From Candidatus Rifleibacteriota bacterium (GTDB lineage Bacteria > Muiribacteriota > Ozemobacteria > Ozemobacterales > Ozemobacteraceae), in NCBI GenBank assembly GCA_018818125.1, contig JAHISQ010000120.1, positions 68,658 through 132,657 on the forward strand: 64,000 nucleotides of DNA. The letters run 5' to 3'. Within the stretch, counting starts at the first letter, position 1; every line of letters starts with the position of its first letter. The notes beneath the pieces are model-generated. The model had not been told where the DNA came from, did no database searches, and saw nothing but the letters and a program-made list of their open reading frames with translations. The position numbers and the translations under genes are program-made. This document shows, one piece after another, positions 8,181-16,614 of this stretch.

Positions 8181-11100
8181 TTACTTCCCTTCGCGGTCGC
8201 GCTCAAGAATTCTTACATCGAGACGTGTGTCCAGAACGTCAAGTCTGAGCACGAGTTCGCGCTTGTTTCGTGCGGAAAGCGCAGTGGCAACAGGCTTGGT
8301 GTAGTCTTTGGGCCACCCAAGTGCAGAATCTTCAATTACAGCTCTGACAACATACTCGCCCGGTTCTCTAAACAGGTGTTTCTGCTCACTTCCGGTTATG
8401 AAGAATTCTTCTTTGCCGCTCAATGCGCCTTTTTTACTGATGCTGAATTCATTGATCGAGAGAGCGGCCGTATTATCGCTGGTCATCAGTGTAAAGAAGG
8501 CAGGAACGTCAACTTCAAGGCTTGAAGTGGCGTTTACGCCGGTTTTGAAGAATACTGTCTTAACTGTATCCGCGTCATCATATTTGTAATCCTTCACGAC
8601 GCTAGGAATAGTGCCATTTAACAACTCAGCACCGTTAGTTACATCGTCAAACAGGTTGTGCCATTTCCCCCATGCGTCAGGCTTGAAGCGCCCTGGGCCA
8701 ACATATTCATCGCCGTCGTATTTTAAATCGATCAACTTAACAAAAACATTGGGGCGGTCATTGTCAATGATAACCAGTTCGCCGCCTTTGCAGAAATCAC
8801 TGGAAATCCATCTCTTGTTGCAAGGCTCCTGCCAGAAGAGTCCATAGTCAAGATTGGAGTAGCCTGATATATTGTTAGCATAACCAGTAGCCATTCCGGG
8901 ATAATAGTTGCCATCACTATCGCACGAGAAGTCGATTATATCAGAGATCTTCATTGAATATTTCCGGTAAGAAAACGAAGGATTATACTGACTTGAGGCT
9001 GAAGTAATCCAGGTTATCTTGTTAAAATCATCCTTGCTCAGACTGATTGCTTTCAGCTTGCAGCGGGCCTTGTCAAGATCTGTCGGGTTGGAAAATGGCA
9101 AACTTTTGTAGTGATACCAGCTCTTATGCGGGTTTGCTATAGTACCATCGCCTATAGGAACCTTGCCGTTGGTGATAACTCCCTTGTCGTCGACGGTAGC
9201 TACTTGGTAATGGTATCTTGCGAACATAAGGTCGGTATTGTGAACCATTTTGTTGGTGGAAAAGAACTGGTCGGTGTAACTGGCCGTGGATGCTTGCGCA
9301 TTTGGGTTATTATCAGCAACTACGAATTCAACCAGGGGCACATTGGTTTTGCCGGCGGTATTGGTCAAAGCTTCACCAGTGGTGCCATACAAGGCAGGGG
9401 CTGAACAGAAGAAGGCATTTGAATTTGCTGTCACGCCAGGTTTTGGCGAATCCGGGTCATAAAATGGGTTGGCGAATTTCGTTGCTGGGCCAGTTTCGTC
9501 GGTTACTATGATATAGGCAATCGCTTCAATAGAAATAACTTTGGGTACTGATACGTCTTTCCACTCGTTCTTGACGAAGTCGAAGGTAAACTGTCGGTAT
9601 TCATAGGCTCTGCTGCCCTTAACTGTTAGTTTATAGGCCTCTGGTTGCGAGGGAACCCTGAACAGTTTTGCGATTTCATCAATAGTTATGAATTCCTTGT
9701 TGGTTTCGACGCGAACGTTCATGCCTTCGCCATTCAGCCATTTTATGTCGGCTGTCCATGAGTATGAAGGGGCATCACTGATCCATTTGATTGAACCAGG
9801 AATAATTTTAGGATCGCTAGGATTTGGGTGTGGCGGCACGGCGAGATTCATCTGGGCAACTCTATCGGTGCCAGCATTTATATTGGTCAGAGAATCGCGG
9901 ATTTTGAATGACCAGTTGCTGCAGCCCTCTATTAATACATATTTAGGATGTTTTGGAGCGTCTGGCGTTGGGTCGATCCAGCTGTATAGTATCGGAATGG
10001 TGGCAGCATCTTCGGAAGTAGGTCGGTAAGTATAGGTGGTAGCTGAGGTTGGTTTACCGGTCATAACTACGCCTTCGCCCTTGGGATCTGGTGGCGGCGG
10101 GTGATACTCAACGGTAAAAGTTGCAATGGAGTAGTTGGAGGAGGGGTCTTCGGTTTGGGCATCAAAATAGCCGGTGAGGACAGTATCTTTTTTGTCAGCC
10201 ATATCGCCGGGTTTGAGCTTGCTATAGTCGTAGTAGCGGTATCTTGTCCTGACAGCAACTTTGTAATCACCACCCGGGAAAGATCTAACCAGTCGGTAGT
10301 CGCCCGGTGTGCCGTCTTTTTCCTGATTGAGAATTTCGTTGTTAACTTCGTTGCCGAAACGGTCTTTGAGCTGAGTTATTTTCCAGTAGTAGAGCAGTGA
10401 TGGCTCATGTGTCGTTGATGGAAAGCAGCCAATGTTTTTGTCTTTGTCGACATCGTCAAAGTCGTTGCCTGTGTTGACGCCGTTAACATCGAAATCTGGA
10501 CTGTTTTCTACGTCGAACACGTAGAATTCATCTTCGTTGTATAAGGGTTTATTTTCGTAGACAACGTTGATGCCAAAGATTGTCATCGGGCCGACAGCGT
10601 CGCAGATTGCGGTGGTATTAGTGACCTCTGGCGGAGTTGCGCTGTTGATAACAGCCAGCTCAGTTCTATATTCGGTTTGAACCACCGGACCAAACTGAAC
10701 ATAATTTGGAGCCCAGAGCCACGTAGAGGTGTCGCCAAGGGTTGTTGTCATGAAATCTCGATAGAACTGGTTGCTGCCAAGCGTTATTTTGCCAGGTACT
10801 GGCTTTATCGCCTTGGTGTAATAATCGCGCTTGTAGATAGTTTTGTAGACATACTGTTTAAAATAAGCGCGATAGCGGTTGGGCCACATAGTGTTGGGCT
10901 CGATCAAATAGGCATCCTTAGGCAGAAAATCGTCTGCCTTTGCCGGTACATACTGAGTTTTGACCATATACAGATGCCCAAAGCCGTCTGAGCCGATAGA
11001 ATCTGGAGCAATGCCACCGTCATCTACGCTGATTTCTTCTGGAATACCAGGCTTAGAGCCTTCGTTGCGCACAAATTTGTATACTTTGCGTTTGGTTTTG

Positions 11101-12254
11101 TCGTAAACATAGACAATTCCACCGGTTAGCCACCACTGGTCAGAAACCGCGAGATCTTCGATTTCGTTAACCAGCATTCCTGCAGGAGCTGCGGCATCAG
11201 TCATCCATTTGTTGATGATATTTTTGCCGAGACAGTAGAGATAACTTCCCCCTGCAAACTTTGATGAGCTGATACCAATGAATTTAGTGCTGAGATCAGC
11301 TGGCGCTCCAATCAGGACATCTTTGCCGGCCAGATACCCATAAAGAGTATACTCTGTCTTGTTTGGCTCACGACTGTAAAGATATGATTTTTTGATGGTT
11401 GAAGCGTAAGCGGTATCAAGATAAGGCGTCATGCCGCCCGGGAGTACTTCACCGTCTGATGCGCTGATACAGCCGTCAATGCACTCACCGCGTTTGTCGA
11501 GCGTAAGCTTTTCTTCGATTTTAACTTTGGGAAGGTCTGATTTAGGTGTCGGACCGGTGTTAGCCGTCACATTGAATTCATAGAGCTTGAGGTTGCGGTA
11601 TTTAACCAGCGAGTTTTCGCGCACAGCCCAGTGGACCCAGTAGCCCGGGCCATAATACCCACCGTATGCGTAAGGGCTTTTTACCGGGCGATCCAGTGAG
11701 TGATAGAATTTGCCCATCTGCACATATTGGTATCCGGGCCTGCCAGGAACATTTGCTGGAATCTGACTGCACGGGTAGTCGAAGCCCGAAAATTTGTAGT
11801 TCAAAGTCCCCTGAGGGTGGTTCCCTCTGCCTGTTGGGCTGTTGAAAGGTGAGCCATGATATCTGTGGACTGTAAATGGCGGCACGACGTTGGCTGCGTA
11901 AGTGTTCCAGGTAGCATTCATGACAACCCGGCGTTCGGCCAGGCCAGTAAATGCTTGCCAGCCGGTCTCAGTCGAAGCAAAGGTGTAAAGCCACTTTTGA
12001 ATAGTCATTACATCATAGCTCTGCGCAGCAGTCAGCCCGTATGCTTCAAAAGGATCATACAGTCGCTTGTTTATGCCGGAAGTGAGATTGTTCATGGCAT
12101 AAACCCCGCGATATGGGCCAGTGCCGATTAACATGTAGCAGTCACCGTTTTGCGCAAAGAATGGGTGTAGCGCCGGGTCTGCAGCAAAGCCTGCGCCCTG
12201 ACACAGAACAAACAAAAGGCTGATCGCAAGAACCATTCGATAAAATCTATTCAT
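8181..12254 (-). CDS. Large exported protein of a pseudopilin operon (PilY1-like position)
   Basis: A 1357-residue protein with a signal peptide (MNRFYRMVLAISLLFVLCQGAGFA). ATG 12254 is preferred to the one four codons earlier because GGAGGAG lies just before it. The mature protein is rich in Tyr, Gly, Asn and Asp and looks like a beta-rich extracellular protein. A segment around residues 350-430 has strand-turn repeats suggestive of a propeller. An Asp/Asn-rich loop near residue 590 (DVNGVNTGNDFDDVDKDKN) resembles calcium-binding loops. I recognise no family. Gene order (large protein, then PilV-, PilX-, PilW-like) resembles minor-pilin loci where PilY1 is the tip adhesin; this analogy is from context, not sequence similarity. 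Confidence 0.6.
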   Translation of the reverse strand: MNRFYRMVLAISLLFVLCQGAGFAADPALHPFFAQNGDCYMLIGTGPYRGVYAMNNLTSGINKRLYDPFEAYGLTAAQSYDVMTIQKWLYTFASTETGWQAFTGLAERRVVMNATWNTYAANVVPPFTVHRYHGSPFNSPTGRGNHPQGTLNYKFSGFDYPCSQIPANVPGRPGYQYVQMGKFYHSLDRPVKSPYAYGGYYGPGYWVHWAVRENSLVKYRNLKLYEFNVTANTGPTPKSDLPKVKIEEKLTLDKRGECIDGCISASDGEVLPGGMTPYLDTAYASTIKKSYLYSREPNKTEYTLYGYLAGKDVLIGAPADLSTKFIGISSSKFAGGSYLYCLGKNIINKWMTDAAAPAGMLVNEIEDLAVSDQWWLTGGIVYVYDKTKRKVYKFVRNEGSKPGIPEEISVDDGGIAPDSIGSDGFGHLYMVKTQYVPAKADDFLPKDAYLIEPNTMWPNRYRAYFKQYVYKTIYKRDYYTKAIKPVPGKITLGSNQFYRDFMTTTLGDTSTWLWAPNYVQFGPVVQTEYRTELAVINSATPPEVTNTTAICDAVGPMTIFGINVVYENKPLYNEDEFYVFDVENSPDFDVNGVNTGNDFDDVDKDKNIGCFPSTTHEPSLLYYWKITQLKDRFGNEVNNEILNQEKDGTPGDYRLVRSFPGGDYKVAVRTRYRYYDYSKLKPGDMADKKDTVLTGYFDAQTEDPSSNYSIATFTVEYHPPPPDPKGEGVVMTGKPTSATTYTYRPTSEDAATIPILYSWIDPTPDAPKHPKYVLIEGCSNWSFKIRDSLTNINAGTDRVAQMNLAVPPHPNPSDPKIIPGSIKWISDAPSYSWTADIKWLNGEGMNVRVETNKEFITIDEIAKLFRVPSQPEAYKLTVKGSRAYEYRQFTFDFVKNEWKDVSVPKVISIEAIAYIIVTDETGPATKFANPFYDPDSPKPGVTANSNAFFCSAPALYGTTGEALTNTAGKTNVPLVEFVVADNNPNAQASTASYTDQFFSTNKMVHNTDLMFARYHYQVATVDDKGVITNGKVPIGDGTIANPHKSWYHYKSLPFSNPTDLDKARCKLKAISLSKDDFNKITWITSASSQYNPSFSYRKYSMKISDIIDFSCDSDGNYYPGMATGYANNISGYSNLDYGLFWQEPCNKRWISSDFCKGGELVIIDNDRPNVFVKLIDLKYDGDEYVGPGRFKPDAWGKWHNLFDDVTNGAELLNGTIPSVVKDYKYDDADTVKTVFFKTGVNATSSLEVDVPAFFTLMTSDNTAALSINEFSISKKGALSGKEEFFITGSEQKHLFREPGEYVVRAVIEDSALGWPKDYTKPVATALSARNKRELVLRLDVLDTRLDVRILERDREGK

Positions 12255-13296
12255 GGGCTCCTCCATGCGTTTCGTCTGGATAACGGGGCGGGCTTTCTAT
12301 GTAAGGAGAATTTTCGACATTCAAAAAATCTCTTATTACCATCAGGTAAGAGGCTTTGAGGGTTTCTGGTATCTTGTATTGCTCGAATATCTTTTGTGCA
12401 ACATTGGCTGTAATATCATTCCCTCCAACCAGAAAAATTGAACCGGGTGTGAATTCACCAGCGAATGGCAACAAATATGAGCGCAGCTGCGTAATTTTGC
12501 GCAGGGTGTCGAGTTTTGCATAAGCGCCGCCAATCAGCATATGGTCTGTTGTTGCGCCGATCTGGGCGGCATCTGGCGGTGGGCTGACGGTAAAATTGAG
12601 CAGGTCATGAAAAAGACTTGATGAGAGCACATCGAAGTCATCGTTTTGAACATACAGGTTTGCAGATTTTCCTTCCTGTTTGACCGGTCTTAACCCGAAA
12701 GAGCTGTCAAAAACTACTGAAATGCCATGTTGAGCGGCTACCTGCTGTGTCATATTTTTAACATCGCGCTTAATATCGCTAAGTCTGTTTGTTGTTTCCT
12801 GGCGGGTGAGATAAATGGGGGCATAGGCCTCGTCTTTAACCGCGTCTATACTAAGATACAGATCTTTTAGTTCACGATCGAGTGCTGCCAGTTTTTCTTC
12901 ATAGCGCTTTTCGTATTCGGCGACTCTTTCATATTTGCCGCGTATATTATAGGCTTCGCTTGCTGCTTTTTCAGAGAGGTCGTTAATGGTTTCATCGCGC
13001 TCAAGCAGAAGGTCAGCGCGTTTCTCCAGCATAGCTGATTCTTTGCGTCTGAAAATGCTGAGTTTTTTGTCTGCTTCTTTTGTGGCCTTGTTGAGCTCTT
13101 GAAACAGTTGCTCATTGCGGTCGGGTGAGAAAGCTTGTCGGAAAAAGCGTGCCGCAGAGTAATCGAAATTTCCCATCTGTGGGTGCAGAACCATCAACAG
13201 ACGAGTGTCAACCGATGCCCAGCCCTGCGCATGTGCAGGCAATGCTGCTGCGGCTATTAACGCAAACAAAAAGACTAATTTGGCAGTGTGTCTCAT
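12247..13296 (-). CDS. Skp/OmpH-like periplasmic protein
   Basis: A 349-residue exported protein. Signal peptide: MRHTAKLVFLFALIAAAALPAHA. After it VDTRLLMVLHPQM matches the first strand of OmpH/Skp proteins. Residues of about 70-200 form a long charged coiled coil, and VAAQHGISVVFDSS matches the second strand of the family core. E. coli Skp is only about 160 residues; here about 140 residues follow the core, so this is an extended relative. It overlaps the large exported protein by 8 bases and follows a paralogue immediately. A role as a dedicated chaperone for the exported partner is inference. Confidence 0.7.
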   Translation of the reverse strand: MRHTAKLVFLFALIAAAALPAHAQGWASVDTRLLMVLHPQMGNFDYSAARFFRQAFSPDRNEQLFQELNKATKEADKKLSIFRRKESAMLEKRADLLLERDETINDLSEKAASEAYNIRGKYERVAEYEKRYEEKLAALDRELKDLYLSIDAVKDEAYAPIYLTRQETTNRLSDIKRDVKNMTQQVAAQHGISVVFDSSFGLRPVKQEGKSANLYVQNDDFDVLSSSLFHDLLNFTVSPPPDAAQIGATTDHMLIGGAYAKLDTLRKITQLRSYLLPFAGEFTPGSIFLVGGNDITANVAQKIFEQYKIPETLKASYLMVIRDFLNVENSPYIESPPRYPDETHGGAHE

Positions 13297-14064
13297 TCAG
13301 TTTTCTCCCTGGCAATGGCGGATCAGCTCTTCAACTGCTTCGACTCGCTGATCTTCGGTTCCGATGATGAAAGGATTGTAAAGATTACCATGATTCATCC
13401 AGTAATTTCTGGCTTCTCTTATCCATTCGAGCAGTTCAGGCCCGTATTTTGGCTGTGTAGGCAGATATGCAAGCAGGTTGGCCTGCACAAGTTCGATTCT
13501 ATACGGCACCGGCCCGGATGGCATCAGACTTGAAATGTCTATGACCAGACTGGCGCTGGTTCGTTTTTTCAGTTTGAGAATTGAATCTCTGATGTCGAGG
13601 GCGATCTGATTGGTTTGAGTTATGATCGAAGCTGGCTCAGTAAGACCGGGAACGCCGGGTATGGACATTACGGCCCAGTATCTTTGCCTTACTTCACCGA
13701 TTCTGACTTCGTGTCGCTTTTTGCCTCGCAGATACTGCGCTTCGAGTGCCTGTCTTTGCTTGCCGCTGGCACCTTTCAGCCGTTCCGACCAGTCTTCTGT
13801 GTATTTGGCAAGAGCCATCTGATTACTTTTAAGATCGGCCGCGATGAGGTTTCGACTCTCTTCGCCCTGTACCGGTTCTGATCTGGTGCCATTGAAGCGC
13901 CTGGTTTCAGGGTTAAAGCTCGAAAACAGCGGGTGAGCAAGCAGCATTGGGCGAGTGTCAATCACTATGATCTTGCTAACCTGGCTTTTTCTGGTTTGGC
14001 CTGCAAGTGTGGCTGAAATACATAACGCCAGTATGACAAGAAGGCTATACCTCGACACTTTCAT
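13297..14064 (-). CDS. Skp/OmpH-like periplasmic protein, paralogue
   Basis: A 255-residue exported protein with signal peptide MKVSRYSLLVILALCISATLA. The core elements recur: VIDTRPMLLAHPLF (first strand), a charged helical middle with EDWSERLKGASGKQRQALEA, and SASLVIDISS near residue 175. It is related to the next gene downstream but much shorter in the coiled-coil arm. ATG 14064 follows GGGAGAGAG. As first gene of the 14.1-5.6 kb minus-strand operon it is probably preceded by the operon promoter, which I could not assign with confidence. Confidence 0.6.
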   Translation of the reverse strand: MKVSRYSLLVILALCISATLAGQTRKSQVSKIIVIDTRPMLLAHPLFSSFNPETRRFNGTRSEPVQGEESRNLIAADLKSNQMALAKYTEDWSERLKGASGKQRQALEAQYLRGKKRHEVRIGEVRQRYWAVMSIPGVPGLTEPASIITQTNQIALDIRDSILKLKKRTSASLVIDISSLMPSGPVPYRIELVQANLLAYLPTQPKYGPELLEWIREARNYWMNHGNLYNPFIIGTEDQRVEAVEELIRHCQGEN

Positions 14065-14366
14065 TATCTCTCTCCCTCAAATTATTTAACAGTTCCCACA
14101 AACAATATTAAAGCAACCATTTTGTACAGACACACTCTATAACTTAAAATTATGATTAGTCTATCAGGTCTTGGTATAAGAAAATCAATCAGTGTGATTC
14201 AGTGAGCGTCATTTCTAAGTAAAGAATGTAAAAAGCATTTTACATACACTGGTTTTTTAGTTGCCCTTTTTAAGAAATACAGTCCCCTGCTTGAGCTATT
14301 CGGATCTCCTTGCGCAGAATAGTTTTAGACGGCATTGGCAAATAATTTTTACAAACCTCTGAAAAT
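14065..14366. other. Intergenic region with a small hairpin
   Basis: About 300 bases between two minus-strand genes. The only clear structure is ATGTAAAA (14226-14233) pairing with TTTTACAT (14238-14245). It lies 122 bases after the stop of the gene at 14367-15104 on that strand, and no strong T-run follows. The left part must hold the promoter of the Skp-like/pseudopilin operon. No gene is seen. Confidence 0.5.
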
Positions 14367-15104
14367 TTATTCTTCAGTCACCGACAGATTTGCCAGTTTC
14401 TGGTTAATCGCGGCAAACTCTGTTTCTGCTGCCGAAAGGCTTAAATACAGAGTTGTGCTGTTAAAAGGCCGGTCTGAGCGCGCTATGCGCTGTAATTCTT
14501 CGACCGAAAAGACAAAGTTTCTCGCCAGGCTGCGCATGCCATCTGGCAGCTGATCTGGCAAAGCTTCACTGTGTTTGAGGATTTGTTCGACGGAGGTTTT
14601 GAGCAGCTCATCGTTTTGCTCGTAGTAACTGGTCCAGAGATGGTCGAAATTTGCCGGAAATTTCATCAGAAAACTGGCAAGTTCGTTCATTGGCATGTAT
14701 TCGTAAAGAAACGACAATCGCCGTGAAAGCTTGATGGCATCGATATGTGTCTGCATTGGATCGCTTATGTGTTTCTTATGGATTTCGCCGATTATGTTGG
14801 CCAGATCGGCAAATTTGTCGCGCCAACGCTGGTCTGATTTGGCCCATTCTGGCGGAAACTGGCCATACTTGTTGGAAAATTCGATCCATTTCTGCATGAG
14901 TTCCTTGATTATCGGCGCTGACTTTTCGCTGCTAGAAAAGTTTTGCCCAAGATTTTTCAGCACCTGGGCAATTTCAGTCGTTCTGCGTGAGAATTCATCG
15001 TTTGGGGAGGTGCCCGAAAACAGCGAAAAAATGTTAACATCGCAGCCGAAAAGCTGCGAGCTGTTAAGCGTAAAGACAACAATAAGTATCAGAAAACTGC
15101 GCAA
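14367..15104 (-). CDS. Predicted lipoprotein or secreted helical protein, unknown function
   Basis: The open frame begins at 15140, but TTG 15104 lies behind a good GGAGG and gives a clean export signal (LRSFLILIVVFTLNSSQLFGC) with a lipobox-like LFGC. The product is about 245 residues. The rest is predicted helical and charged, with no family I recognise. It stands alone, divergent from the cNMP-binding gene. Confidence 0.55.
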   Translation of the reverse strand: MRSFLILIVVFTLNSSQLFGCDVNIFSLFSGTSPNDEFSRRTTEIAQVLKNLGQNFSSSEKSAPIIKELMQKWIEFSNKYGQFPPEWAKSDQRWRDKFADLANIIGEIHKKHISDPMQTHIDAIKLSRRLSFLYEYMPMNELASFLMKFPANFDHLWTSYYEQNDELLKTSVEQILKHSEALPDQLPDGMRSLARNFVFSVEELQRIARSDRPFNSTTLYLSLSAAETEFAAINQKLANLSVTEE

Positions 15105-15329
15105 ATACAAGCCTCCAGAAGCATATTTCCAGTCTAACACTTTGTCAGTTAAAAGAGAACGGGTTGCCTCTATAATATACTAAGCAATTCAGAGACCACA
15201 ATTGTAAAAAGCTGATTTTTTTTGAGACATGGAAACAATAATGAAAAAAACTTATTTGCATTTGCATCGTATTGTGCAATTGGTGTATCTTATTTGTAGA
15301 AAAAAGTTGTACAGTTGCAGGTGGATTTT

Positions 15330-16529
15330 ATGAACGAGAAGACAATGCGAAGTTCTTATGCCCCAGGTGATCATGTGTTTTTGCAGGGTGAGGTTGTTCC
15401 GTCATTTTTTAAGGTAACTTCTGGCCGTTTTGCCAAGGTCTATTCAAAGAAATCAGTTCAGGAACTTGGCGTCAGGCGTATGCTCAACGAGGCTGATCTG
15501 ATCGGCATCGTTTCACACCAGGAGCTATTTGGCGAGATAGAAGCTTTGATGGGTCGACCACAAGGATTTTCGGTGTTCGCTCTTGATTCGTCATCCGCAG
15601 AGACTGTACCGGCCGACAGTCGCGAAACTTTACAGCAAGTGCTTTCAACCGATCCCAAGGTCGGTGTTAGAGCCTGTATTTCTTTTGCGCACTACATGAA
15701 GAGCTTTTTTGCCTATTTTGCCGGCATCGCCAAGGAAGAGGTCGAACTCGAAGCCTTTATCAGAAGTACGGCAAGAGATTATATGGCCGGCGTTAATGAG
15801 TTGGCCAATGTGGTCTGCCCGATTATGAACGACCCTGATCTTACTGATGCCAAGGCACACAAGGCATACGAGGCCGCCAGAGAAATACTCCGGCAGGCTG
15901 AGGTGAAAAGCGGTTCCAGTGCTTCAGTCGCTTGTGGCGTGGTCAGCTACGTTGGCAAAGATGTTAAAATGCAGAAGTTCAAAGCCGGCGAACTTCTCTG
16001 CAAAGAAGGCACCATCGGTGACAAGTTGTTTATAATAACCGAAGGCGCCGCCGAGGTCGTTACCAGCGGTGGTAGCAATAATATAGTTATCGATGCCCCT
16101 GGCAGTATCGTCGGTGAAATCGCGGTATTTCTTAATCTCGATGCGCAGGTGCCTGATATGCGGCGCACAGCTGATGTGGCCTGTGCAACAGATCTCACAG
16201 CAATTGTTGTTCAGCTTGGTCAGGTCGAAGATTTTTTTCTGAAACAGCCTGAGATAATGACCAAAATGCTCATGGCCATGGTAAACCGCTCAGAAAATAC
16301 CCGCAAACTCTGCGAGCATTCTGAAAAGGTTCTTAAAGAGATGCTTTACGCAAAGCTCGGCATTTTACTTGAAGGTCTTAACAACATGGCCAAAAGACTT
16401 GCCGATCGCCATGATAAAGCATCACTTGGCCGCCCTGCTGCGTTCTTTGCCCAGCGCGCGCGCGCGACATACAACCGTTTCAAGGAATCCCTCGACATCA
16501 TCGCCCGGAAAAGCACTATCAAAACCTGA
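15330..16529 (+). CDS. Protein with two cyclic-nucleotide-binding (CAP-type) domains
   Basis: A 399-residue cytosolic protein. ATG 15330 follows GGTGGA and is preferred to the start five codons before. Residues of about 5-115 form a first CAP-like beta-roll (YAPGDHVFLQGE..FGEIEALMG) that lacks the arginine of the phosphate cassette. Residues of about 205-310 form a second (FKAGELLCKEGTIGDKLF, VGEIAVF..MRRTADV) with the G-E-x-A and R-x-A elements expected to hold cAMP or cGMP. A helical stretch follows; no winged-helix DNA-binding domain is seen, so it is not an ordinary CRP. A class III cyclase at 34.8 kb could supply the ligand, though the two are not linked. Confidence 0.75.
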   Translation: MNEKTMRSSYAPGDHVFLQGEVVPSFFKVTSGRFAKVYSKKSVQELGVRRMLNEADLIGIVSHQELFGEIEALMGRPQGFSVFALDSSSAETVPADSRETLQQVLSTDPKVGVRACISFAHYMKSFFAYFAGIAKEEVELEAFIRSTARDYMAGVNELANVVCPIMNDPDLTDAKAHKAYEAAREILRQAEVKSGSSASVACGVVSYVGKDVKMQKFKAGELLCKEGTIGDKLFIITEGAAEVVTSGGSNNIVIDAPGSIVGEIAVFLNLDAQVPDMRRTADVACATDLTAIVVQLGQVEDFFLKQPEIMTKMLMAMVNRSENTRKLCEHSEKVLKEMLYAKLGILLEGLNNMAKRLADRHDKASLGRPAAFFAQRARATYNRFKESLDIIARKSTIKT

Positions 16530-16532
16530 ACC

Positions 16533-16541
16533 TGTTATAAT
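16533..16541 (+). promoter_or_regulatory. Extended -10 promoter candidate for the amylase gene
   Basis: TGTTATAAT immediately after the stop of the cNMP-binding gene matches the extended -10 (TGnTATAAT) pattern. No good -35 is seen, which extended -10 promoters tolerate. The amylase ATG with its own GGAGG lies 73 bases downstream. Confidence 0.45.
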
Positions 16542-16614
16542 GAACTGCTGGCAAAAGCAGCATAAAATAACTGCAGACTGTAGCTGGCAGGGATTGCTAA
16601 CAGGAGGCCGCGTT

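Noticed and set aside
14226..14245. Hairpin ATGTAAAA/TTTTACAT as terminator
   Set aside because: Weak, A/T-only stem without a T-run in the transcript direction.
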